Source: Flavobacterium bizetiae (GTDB lineage: Bacteria; Bacteroidota; Bacteroidia; Flavobacteriales; Flavobacteriaceae). From it: a stretch of 39,391 nucleotides of DNA. The translations under genes were made by a program, and so were the position numbers. Shown piece after piece: positions 33,101-39,391 of the stretch; position 1 is the first letter of the stretch, and each line of letters begins with the position of its first letter. Location of the stretch: the NCBI RefSeq assembly GCF_902804475.1, contig NZ_CADCSU010000085.1, positions 1 through 39,391 on the forward strand, read 5' to 3'. The notes under the pieces are model-generated. The model searched no databases, was not told the DNA's origin, and was given only the letters and a program-made list of their open reading frames with translations.

Positions 33101-35387
33101 AAACATCTAGTTTTGTTAATTTTCCATTTGAAACATTAAAAGAGCCAGTGCCTTTACAAGATAATTTTTTTAAATTTTTAAAGTCTTGTATACCGGTTAA
33201 GTCTGTAATATCATCGGTAGAAACATCTAGTGATGTTATAAATTCAATGCTTTCTGTTTTAACTTTTCCGTTTTTCCCATCCTTATCAATATTAAGCGCA
33301 ATTAGTTTGTCTTCAAATTTAGAATCTGGAATTAAGGTATAAAGATTACAATCTAAGTTAAAATTTGTTGTAGCATCTTTAGTAGTATTCCAAGTATCAG
33401 CAACAGCAACATCGGCAACCTGAATACAGCTTAATGTAGGGTTGTTTAAAGTGTTTAAGGTTGTTAAAGCGCTATTTTTAGAAAGGTCTACTTTTTTTAA
33501 TAAATTTCCAGAAGCAATTAAAGTTGTTAGAGCTTTAAATCCTTGGATTCCTTCTAAATTAATAATAGAGCTATTTGAAATGTCTAATGAAGTTATTGCA
33601 GCAATACTTGAGTTTAATACCAATCCATTTTTGGAGTCAGTATCAATTCCCATAGCAATTAATTTGTCTTCAAATGCAGGATCTGAAATTTGTGTAATAG
33701 TTGCACAATCATAAGAAGAGAAGTAAGCTTCACGGTCTTTTTGATCTGTCCAGTTTTTATTTGCGTAGGCAACATCATCAACTGTAATACAAGAAAGTTC
33801 TGGATTTTCGGTAAGAATTATAGAATATCCTTTGATTGTAGAATTGTTACCATTTTTCAGATTTAAACTCTTTAATTGATTTGTAGCACATCCGAAATTT
33901 GATAATTTAGTATTCTTAGATAGATCAAGAGACGTCAACTTATTTACGTTACAAATAACGTTGGTTAATTTAATGTTTTTAGAAACGTCAAGAGTTGTTA
34001 ACTGATTTGAATAAACAGATAAATTATACAAATTTAAATTTGTAGAAATATCAAGAGAGGTTAATTGATTATTAGAACCACTTAATACAGATAAATCAAT
34101 GTTTTTAGAAACATCAAGAAATTTTAATTGATTGTTCGAGCAGTTTAACGAATTCAACTTAATGTTTTTAGAAACATCAAGAGAAGCTATTTGATTTAAA
34201 TTACAATTTAATGCAAGTAAATTGATATTTTTTGTAACATCAAGAGCGTTCAATTTAAGACGACTTACTTCTAAGTAGTTTAGACCAATGTTTTGAGATA
34301 CATCAATTAATGTTATGCCTGGGTTATCGACACATCTTAAATTAGTTAAAGCTGTGTTTTGAGACAGATCAATAGCAGATATTAATGTAGTTGTAAATTC
34401 TAAATTTTCTAAAGCAATATTTTTTGTAACATCAATATCCTTAATTTGATTGTAGTTAAAAGTCAAAGAGGTCAATTTTACGTTATTAGTAAGATCGATC
34501 ATTGGGATTTTATTAGCGCTGAAATTTAAAGAAGTTAGAGCAGTATTTTTAGAGACATCGAGACTGGTTAATTGATTGGAAGAAACATCTAAGGTTTTTA
34601 AGTTTAAATTTTTAGAAACATCCAGGTTTGTTAGTTTTCCATTGCCTCCATTTGCACCAGAAATCCCAGTACCTTTGCAAATTAGGGATTCTAATGATTC
34701 AAAATCTTGGATACCTGTTAGATTAGAAATAACTAATGGGTTTAATTGTAATGTTTTAACAGACTTTATATTCAACGTAGGTACTTTTCCGTCTATTGCT
34801 CCGGAATCTAGGCCCTGATCAATTAGACTTTTTTCAAACTCAACATCAGGAATCAAAGTATATTGTACTGGCACATCAGCAACATCTACAACAGACACGT
34901 TATCAATCAAAATTTCAGAATTAAGAGAACCGTTTGTCCAGATATCGACTTCGATATTTTCCGCAACTTTCGATGTATATTCAAACTCAATCTTTCTCCA
35001 TTCTGTAGTAGAAAAAGTAACATCAGATTTCTTGATTATTTCTTCTTTAAACGTGCTCGGTTTGTGGTATAAACTTAAATCTATAGAAGAAAATGTTCCC
35101 TTTACAGCTCTGTGATACAAGGTTACACGATACGTTTTGTTTGCTTGTACAGCAAAATATTCACTATTAATATAATTAAAAGTTCCGGTGGCAACCATCA
35201 TGTTTACACTCGATTTACCGTTTTGGGCAGTTGTACTCTGAGAGACATATCCGCTAAAAAAACGAATCCAATTGTCAGGTTGAGAAGAGGAGGACCAGGT
35301 TTCGAAATTACCATTAGGTACCAAATTGGTCTGAGCGGTAACGGTTAAAGAAAGTAATAGTAAAAATAAGAGTAGTTTTGTTTTCAT
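30135..35387 (-). CDS. Giant modular leucine-rich-repeat T9SS-secreted protein (1750 aa)
   Basis: Signal peptide MKTKLLLFLLLLSLTVTAQ, then a carbohydrate-binding-like sandwich (20-170). Five LRR modules start near 174, 562, 681, 1030 and 1218. Each head reads like TLIPDPKFEDKLIALGID with DGKV, each array uses ~21-residue repeats (LTSLDVSKN..L..L.C..NQ), and tails read LKNGNN then LSCITVDD. Module 2 is very short, and modules 4 and 5 share an identical head core (IPDPKFEDKLIALGID), pointing to internal duplication. After about 1500 comes a beta-sandwich region (TVETKGESCLGENNGEISI; later ITSGTAPFTVFVDG) and, from about 1675, a type A T9SS sorting domain (AYPNPTRGSFEIEIP ... GIYAAKIYL). First gene of a two-gene unit with the lipoprotein. 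Ligand unknown; an adhesion or binding role is inferred. Confidence 0.92.
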   Translation of the reverse strand: MKTKLLLFLLLLSLTVTAQTNLVPNGNFETWSSSSQPDNWIRFFSGYVSQSTTAQNGKSSVNMMVATGTFNYINSEYFAVQANKTYRVTLYHRAVKGTFSSIDLSLYHKPSTFKEEIIKKSDVTFSTTEWRKIEFEYTSKVAENIEVDIWTNGSLNSEILIDNVSVVDVADVPVQYTLIPDVEFEKSLIDQGLDSGAIDGKVPTLNIKSVKTLQLNPLVISNLTGIQDFESLESLICKGTGISGANGGNGKLTNLDVSKNLNLKTLDVSSNQLTSLDVSKNTALTSLNFSANKIPMIDLTNNVKLTSLTFNYNQIKDIDVTKNIALENLEFTTTLISAIDLSQNTALTNLRCVDNPGITLIDVSQNIGLNYLEVSRLKLNALDVTKNINLLALNCNLNQIASLDVSKNIKLNSLNCSNNQLKFLDVSKNIDLSVLSGSNNQLTSLDISTNLNLYNLSVYSNQLTTLDVSKNIKLTNVICNVNKLTSLDLSKNTKLSNFGCATNQLKSLNLKNGNNSTIKGYSIILTENPELSCITVDDVAYANKNWTDQKDREAYFSSYDCATITQISDPAFEDKLIAMGIDTDSKNGLVLNSSIAAITSLDISNSSIINLEGIQGFKALTTLIASGNLLKKVDLSKNSALTTLNTLNNPTLSCIQVADVAVADTWNTTKDATTNFNLDCNLYTLIPDSKFEDKLIALNIDKDGKNGKVKTESIEFITSLDVSTDDITDLTGIQDFKNLKKLSCKGTGSFNVSNGKLTKLDVSKNLMLTELNCSYNQLTNLDVSKNLSLGVLYLNNNKLTEINFSANKNLTTLNCNNNPITKINTSENPALAYLYCTDVSVTSLNVTNNLALKALDFERNAITDIDVSKNTALEFLNCAQNPISSLNLTNNKNLQNLNCSGSYYQTNGGSGKITTLNLYNNPLLTSLDCSSNQLSKLDLSSNPKITIFRCYGNILTDLDLSKNTALTQVSANSNRLKSINFKNGNNTKATTVEFKSNPGLDCIQVDDVSYANSNWNTKKDETSNFSTDCAYSTLIPDPKFEDKLIALGIDSGEKDGKVLTKNIVDLTSLDVSNAQITDLTGIESFINLESLAADSNNLTKINVSENQKLANLNVSKNQLTRLNVTNNLRLVTVYCSDNLLTNLDLSKNLSLITTYCPNNKLISLNLKNGNNTASDISGIKNFTNNPDLRCIQVDNETNANAKWASYKDSSANYSSNCEYSTAIPDPKFEDKLIALGIDSGEKDGKVATANINAIVKINLDNSEIKNLTGIQDFISLKNLSLRNNQLSTLDISKNTELTNLDISVNQLASIDISKNTNLTNLDSSLNRLTNIDVSKNIKLGSLIITNNEFTDLNISKNTNLTSLNINYNKIPTIDVSKNSVLASLYAVSNKMESLNISNNKYLTVLDIASNQISSLDVSQNPLLQVIKVSQNILKTFDVSQNPALNFLTVNNNQLTNLNLKNGKNTFLTNGYISLYTNPKLYCILVDNVTYANTNWLNRKDDFATFNTECTGEITLPANNFTVETKGESCLGENNGEISIAAKNSFAYTATINDKTYTFNNNNLKVTSLTPGVYKITITIPEMIFEQNFTVTIAKGATITGKSSVTSKTVDVEITSGTAPFTVFVDGTEQFQTNDASFSLDVIKNALVEVATAKACEGVFAKKVAVSDFDSDYQILSAYPNPTRGSFEIEIPSAKNEVKIELYNFSGQLISAKTYPIENGKAQLNLENQPSGIYAAKIYLDTPEYIKIIKK

Positions 35388-35412
35388 AGATTTAATTTAT
35401 GATTAGCATGCG

Positions 35413-35457
35413 CAAGTGTACAAATTACCTACGTGATTTTATTACGGGAACACGTAA
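35413..35457 (-). promoter_or_regulatory. Promoter and dyad of the 1750-aa LRR gene
   Basis: On the minus strand, TTACGTGTTCCCGTAA (35457-35442; TTACG-N6-CGTAA) is followed after 21 bases by TACACTTG (35420-35413), one base off TAnnTTTG. The start codon is 25 bases further. Matches the layout before the 1208-aa paralogue. Confidence 0.6.
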
Positions 35458-35672
35458 CCAGTCTAATTTTTTTCAATCAGTTTTTGATAAGAATGAATCA
35501 GGTAAGAATTTTACTTTCAAACTAAAGAATTACTTGTTTGTGTGCCTTTTATATGGTTTTAAGGTTGCCTGAACGTTAAAATAAAAATCATAACACAGTG
35601 TTAATCGTTAGTTTTATGTAACAAAAAATCATAATTTAGGCCCATATTTTAACTTTTATTAAAAATAGATAC

Positions 35673-37307
35673 ATGAGTCCTATAAAAATAAATACTTTAT
35701 CAACTTTTGCATTACTTGTACTTGCAGGTTGCAGCGCTACTTTGCAAGCGCAGACTTCTTCTACTAAAGAAATGATTACCGCTCCTTTGGCAGTGGTTAA
35801 AAAAGCACCTGTTAGCGAAAACGAATTAAAAAGATGGAGTCATCTTGATCTGGTTAAAGATTCGATTCCGGGAATGAGTGTTGATAGGGCTTACGCCGAA
35901 TTATTGCAAGGAAAAAAAGGAGTAAAAGTAATTGTAGGTATTGTAGATTCTGGAGTAGATATCGAGCATCCTGATTTACAGGGAATGATCTGGACCAATC
36001 CTAAAGAAATTCCGGGTAACGGAATCGATGATGATAAAAACGGATTTATTGATGATGTTCACGGATGGAACTTTCTTGGAGATGCCGTTCATGAAAATCT
36101 TGAAATGACACGTATTGTCAAAAAAGGAGATGATGGTTCTGCCGAATATAAAAATGCATTGGCACAATACGAAGAAAAGTCTAAAAAAGTTTTAGAAGAC
36201 AAACAACAAGTAGACTTTTTAATAGATGTGCATAATACTATAAAAAAAGAGTTAAATAAAACAGACTATAAATTAGAAGATCTGAGCAAAATTACTTCAA
36301 CTGACCCAAAAGTAGCGAGAAGTAAAATGATAATGACTCAAATTTTGACAAATGCAGGACCAACTTTTAATCCTGAATCAGAATTAGAAGATTACAGAGA
36401 GTCAGTTTACGATCAGTTCAATTACAATCTGAACAAAGAATATGACGGAAGAAAAATCGTAGGTGATAATCCTGAAGATATAAAAGACAATCACTACGGG
36501 AATAACGTAGTTTTTGGACCAGATAAAGAAAAAGCATTACACGGAACTCACGTTGCCGGAATTATTGCACAAATTCGTGGTAATGATTTAGGAGGAGACG
36601 GTGTATCAAACAATGTTGAGATACTAACCGTTAGAGCAGTTCCTGACGGAGATGAGTACGATAAAGATATCGCTTTGGCTATTCGTTATGCGGTTGATAA
36701 CGGAGCAAAAGTAATCAACGGAAGTTTCGGAAAAAGTTTTTCTCCGCACAAAAAGTGGGTGTATGATGCGATAAAATATGCTGCTAAAAAAGATGTTTTA
36801 ATTGTACATGCTGCAGGAAACGACGGATACAATATCGATAAAAAAGAAAACATTAATTACCCAAATGATTCTGAAGATAACGTAAAAGAGTTTGCAAATA
36901 ATGTGATTACAATTGGTGCAATTAATAAATCATATGGAGAAACAGTAGTGGCTCCGTTCTCGAATTTCGGAAAAATAAATGTTGACGTTTTTGCTCCGGG
37001 TGAAGAGATTTATGCAACCGTTCCCAATAATAAATACAAGTATTTGCAAGGAACTTCTATGGCGTCTCCAAATGCAGCAGGAGTTGCAGCATTAATTCGT
37101 TCGTACTATCCAAAATTAAAAGCAGCTCAGGTAAAACAAATTTTAATGGATTCCGGAGTAGCGCTTCCTTCAATGGTAATTTTAGGTGAAAATCCAAATC
37201 CGGATGAAAAACCGGTAGCAGTTTCTTCTGCAGAATCATCAAGAACCGGTAAAATGGTAAATGCTTATAATGCTTTATTGATGGCAGAAAAAATGTCAAA
37301 AAAATAA
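35673..37307 (+). CDS. S8 family serine protease (subtilisin-like)
   Basis: 544 aa, exported. The N terminus (LALLVLAGCSATLQAQ-like: ALLVLAGCSATLQAQ) carries a possible lipobox Cys and also a possible signal-peptidase I site. The catalytic triad is intact: D92 in VGIVDSGVD, H290 in LHGTHVAGII and S462 in GTSMASPNAAG. The ~200-residue gap between Asp and His holds a charged helical insertion (about 150-260), as in several Bacteroidota S8 enzymes. ASN-type oxyanion region HAAGNDG is present. No T9SS sorting domain, so it is likely periplasmic or membrane-attached. It is divergent from the LRR unit; 285 bases lie between them. The next gene is a peptidase too. Confidence 0.93.
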   Translation: MSPIKINTLSTFALLVLAGCSATLQAQTSSTKEMITAPLAVVKKAPVSENELKRWSHLDLVKDSIPGMSVDRAYAELLQGKKGVKVIVGIVDSGVDIEHPDLQGMIWTNPKEIPGNGIDDDKNGFIDDVHGWNFLGDAVHENLEMTRIVKKGDDGSAEYKNALAQYEEKSKKVLEDKQQVDFLIDVHNTIKKELNKTDYKLEDLSKITSTDPKVARSKMIMTQILTNAGPTFNPESELEDYRESVYDQFNYNLNKEYDGRKIVGDNPEDIKDNHYGNNVVFGPDKEKALHGTHVAGIIAQIRGNDLGGDGVSNNVEILTVRAVPDGDEYDKDIALAIRYAVDNGAKVINGSFGKSFSPHKKWVYDAIKYAAKKDVLIVHAAGNDGYNIDKKENINYPNDSEDNVKEFANNVITIGAINKSYGETVVAPFSNFGKINVDVFAPGEEIYATVPNNKYKYLQGTSMASPNAAGVAALIRSYYPKLKAAQVKQILMDSGVALPSMVILGENPNPDEKPVAVSSAESSRTGKMVNAYNALLMAEKMSKK

Positions 37308-37329
37308 AACAAAAACAAAAATAGTAACC

Positions 37330-37357
37330 AAATGGAAGAGTGGCAACTCTTCCATTT
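37330..37357 (+). terminator. Hairpin between the two peptidase genes
   Basis: Perfect 11-bp arms AAATGGAAGAG (37330-37340) and CTCTTCCATTT (37347-37357) with a 6-base loop and following TTTATT. It resembles an intrinsic terminator, but the M1 gene starts only 14 bases later without a visible promoter, so it may be a partial terminator. Confidence 0.65.
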
Positions 37358-37371
37358 TTATTGAAAAAACG

Positions 37372-39252
37372 ATGCGAAAAATTATACTACTTTCCTTTTT
37401 GAGTTTAGGTTTAAACTCGGCATTTGCACAAAATGCTCCATATTGGCAACAACACGCCGATTATAAAATGGAGGTTTCTATGGATGTAAAAAACTACCAG
37501 TACAAAGGAAAACAAGAATTGGTGTATACCAATAATTCTCCTGATACTTTAAAAAAGGTATTTTACCATTTATTTCCAAATGCATTTCAACCGGGAAGTG
37601 AAATGGACGGACGTTTGCATTCTATAAAAGATCCTGACGGAAGAATGGTAACCAAAATAAAAGGTGCCGATGGAAAGGAAACAAAACAAAGCCGAATTGA
37701 AACCTTAAAACCAAACGAAATTGGTTTTTTAAAAATCACCAATTTAAAACAAGATGGTGTAACCGCTCAAACCAGAGTTTCAGGAACAATTCTTGAAGTT
37801 ACTTTGGCTAAGCCAATTTTACCTAATTCGAAAACAACTTTTACCTTAGATTTTGACGGACAAGTTCCGGTACAAATTCGTCGTTCAGGACGTAATAATT
37901 CTGAAGGAGTAGAACTTTCTATGGCACAATGGTACCCAAAATTAGCCGAATTTGATTTTGAAGGCTGGCACGCAGATCCTTATATCGCAAGAGAATTTCA
38001 CGGTGTTTGGGGTAATTTTGATGTAAAAATTACGATCGATAAAGACTACACTATTGGAGGTTCTGGATATTTACAGGATAAAAATTCAATTGGTCACGGT
38101 TACGAAGATGCTGGTGTAACAGTTGTTTATCCAAAGAAAACGAAAACGCTAACCTGGCATTTTATCGCGCCAAATGTGCACGATTTTACATGGGCAGCAG
38201 ACAAAGAATACACGCATGATATTGTAAAAGGACCAAACGATGTAGATTTGCATTTCTTTTACAAAAACAATCCAAAAACTACTGAAAATTGGAAACAATT
38301 AGAGCCTTTAATGGTAAAAGTAATGGATTATTACAATCAAAGAGTAGGAGCATATCCGTACAAACAATACTCCTTTATTCAGGGAGGAGATGGCGGAATG
38401 GAGTATGCAATGTGTACTTTGATGTTAGGAAACGGAACACTTCAGGGGATTCTGGGAACTGCAACACACGAATTAGGACATTCATGGTTTCAGCACATTT
38501 TGGCTTCAAACGAGTCAAAACACCCATGGATGGATGAAGGTTTTACCACTTATATCGAAGACAGCGCTTTGAATGAATTAAAAGGAGATAAAAAAGAAGT
38601 AAATCCTTTTAAAGGAAATTATGCTGCTTATTATCAATTAGTAAATTCTGGAAAAGAGCAGCCACAAGGAACTCACGGAGATCGTTACGACGAAAACAGA
38701 CCTTACAGTATTTCGGCTTATATAAAAGGAAGCATCTTTTTATCTCAATTAGAATACGTAATTGGTAAAGAAAATGTTGATGCCACTTTAAAAAGATATT
38801 TCAACGATTTCAAATTCAAGCATCCAACGCCAAATGATATCAAAAGAACAGCAGAAAGAGTTTCCGGAGCTGAGTTAGACTGGTATTTAATCGATTGGAC
38901 AGAAACAACAAACACAATTGATTACGGAATTAAGGATGTAGCAGATAATGCAGGAAAAACAACCGTAAGCTTAGAAAGGATTGGAAGAATGCCAATGCCA
39001 ATAGACTTAACAGTCGAATATACAGATGGAACTTCTGAAAATTTCTACATACCGTTAAGAATGATGAATTTCATTAAACCAAATCCAAATCCGAACGCAA
39101 AAAGAACAGTTTTGGAGGATTGGGCTTGGGGACAATCAAACTACAGTTTTACCATAGATAAAAACAAAACAGCGATCAAAAAAATCACTATAGATCCAAG
39201 TGGATTAATGGCCGATGTAAAAGCTGCAAATAATGTATATGAAGTGAAGTAA
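37372..39252 (+). CDS. M1 family metallopeptidase
   Basis: 626 aa with a signal peptide (ending NSAFAQNAP). The gluzincin zinc site is intact: HELGH at 366-370 and the third ligand E389 in WMDEGFTTY (HExxH-18-E). The substrate-facing motif is GGME (about 341-344) in GGDGGMEYAM, in place of the usual GAMEN. The N-terminal ~230 residues form the M1 beta-sandwich (MEVSMDVKNYQYKGKQELVY). It probably acts in the periplasm or outside on peptides released by other proteases, perhaps including the S8 enzyme upstream. The end (LEDWAWGQSNYSFTIDKNKT) is typical of the Bacteroidota branch; no sorting domain is visible. Confidence 0.93.
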   Translation: MRKIILLSFLSLGLNSAFAQNAPYWQQHADYKMEVSMDVKNYQYKGKQELVYTNNSPDTLKKVFYHLFPNAFQPGSEMDGRLHSIKDPDGRMVTKIKGADGKETKQSRIETLKPNEIGFLKITNLKQDGVTAQTRVSGTILEVTLAKPILPNSKTTFTLDFDGQVPVQIRRSGRNNSEGVELSMAQWYPKLAEFDFEGWHADPYIAREFHGVWGNFDVKITIDKDYTIGGSGYLQDKNSIGHGYEDAGVTVVYPKKTKTLTWHFIAPNVHDFTWAADKEYTHDIVKGPNDVDLHFFYKNNPKTTENWKQLEPLMVKVMDYYNQRVGAYPYKQYSFIQGGDGGMEYAMCTLMLGNGTLQGILGTATHELGHSWFQHILASNESKHPWMDEGFTTYIEDSALNELKGDKKEVNPFKGNYAAYYQLVNSGKEQPQGTHGDRYDENRPYSISAYIKGSIFLSQLEYVIGKENVDATLKRYFNDFKFKHPTPNDIKRTAERVSGAELDWYLIDWTETTNTIDYGIKDVADNAGKTTVSLERIGRMPMPIDLTVEYTDGTSENFYIPLRMMNFIKPNPNPNAKRTVLEDWAWGQSNYSFTIDKNKTAIKKITIDPSGLMADVKAANNVYEVK

Positions 39253-39352
39253 TCTTCATTTTATAAAAGTAAAAAAAGTCCCGTTTAAATTAATGAGGGC
39301 ACTGAAAAACACCTCTTATTTTGATTGGGATTGGTTTTTAGAGAATTAAAAA

Positions 39353-39391
39353 AACGCTTGTAACAGGATTTTTTAACCCGTTGCAAGCGTT
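39353..39391. terminator. Terminator-like hairpin at the window edge
   Basis: AACGCTTGTAACAGG (from 39353) pairs with CCCGTTGCAAGCGTT (ending 39391) with two imperfect positions; a run of A precedes it. The other flank is cut by the window end, so the T-run cannot be seen. Confidence 0.55.

Noticed and set aside
25900..34800. Regularly spaced ~63-base DNA repeats that could suggest a CRISPR or satellite array
   Set aside because: The period is 21 codons in one open frame, with degenerate repeats and no constant repeat/unique spacer pattern. This is protein repeat coding sequence.
27055..34818. Several plus-strand frames of 60-97 aa across the LRR genes
   Set aside because: They are periodic antisense shadows of the LRR modules and repeat the same words (IAINLSSNAGS and similar).

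Overview
The window looks like a chromosomal piece of a Flavobacterium-type member of the Bacteroidota. The signs are AT-rich DNA, Bacteroidota-style -7 boxes (TAnnTTTG), a TonB-dependent receptor paired with a DUF5689 lipoprotein, DUF3078 and DUF2480 proteins, a SUF iron-sulfur operon, and very large surface proteins ending in type IX secretion (T9SS) sorting domains. No tRNA, rRNA, CRISPR array, recognisable transposase or phage gene is visible.

Layout. 1-559: gene-poor, with a decayed small membrane-protein frame. 560-4884 (+): an old yellow enzyme (NamA/YqjM type), a Gfo/Idh/MocA oxidoreductase, a repeat-packed spacer with a 247-bp tandem duplication, and an MFS transporter. 5201-10413 (+): TonB-dependent receptor, DUF5689 lipoprotein and an unknown secreted protein. 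10604-11848 (+): HflX, ending in a nested-hairpin bidirectional terminator. 12006-23203 (mostly -): the SUF cluster and associates, in transcription order sufA, sufB, a flavodoxin-fold oxidoreductase, sufC, sufD, then (after an interruption) sufS, a small lipoprotein, sufE, a GxxExxY gene, a DUF59 SUF protein, DUF2480 and DUF3078. The interruption is a + strand serine hydrolase plus a tiny membrane ORF. 23573-25560 (+): a membrane-anchored coiled-coil protein and a metallo-beta-lactamase-fold hydrolase. 25635-35387 (-): two giant modular leucine-rich-repeat T9SS proteins (1208 and 1750 aa) with a two-domain lipoprotein between them. 35673-39252 (+): a subtilisin-type protease and an M1 metallopeptidase.

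How it fits together. The SUF genes form one Fe-S assembly pathway: SufS and SufE mobilise sulfur, SufBCD is the scaffold, and SufA and the DUF59 protein act in transfer. A redox flavoprotein sits between sufB and sufC. The cluster has collected insertions: the serine hydrolase segment, and a GxxExxY nuclease-like gene framed by two ~110-bp elements with inverted ends and broken by an in-frame TGA. The LRR locus looks like a duplicated secreted-surface system. Both LRR genes share a promoter layout (TAYACTTG box with an upstream TTACG-N6-CGTAA dyad) and a nearly identical terminator hairpin, and the 1750-aa gene is tightly coupled to the lipoprotein gene. This locus is the best candidate here for an undescribed system. 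Several spacers carry Flavobacterium-type dispersed intergenic repeats.
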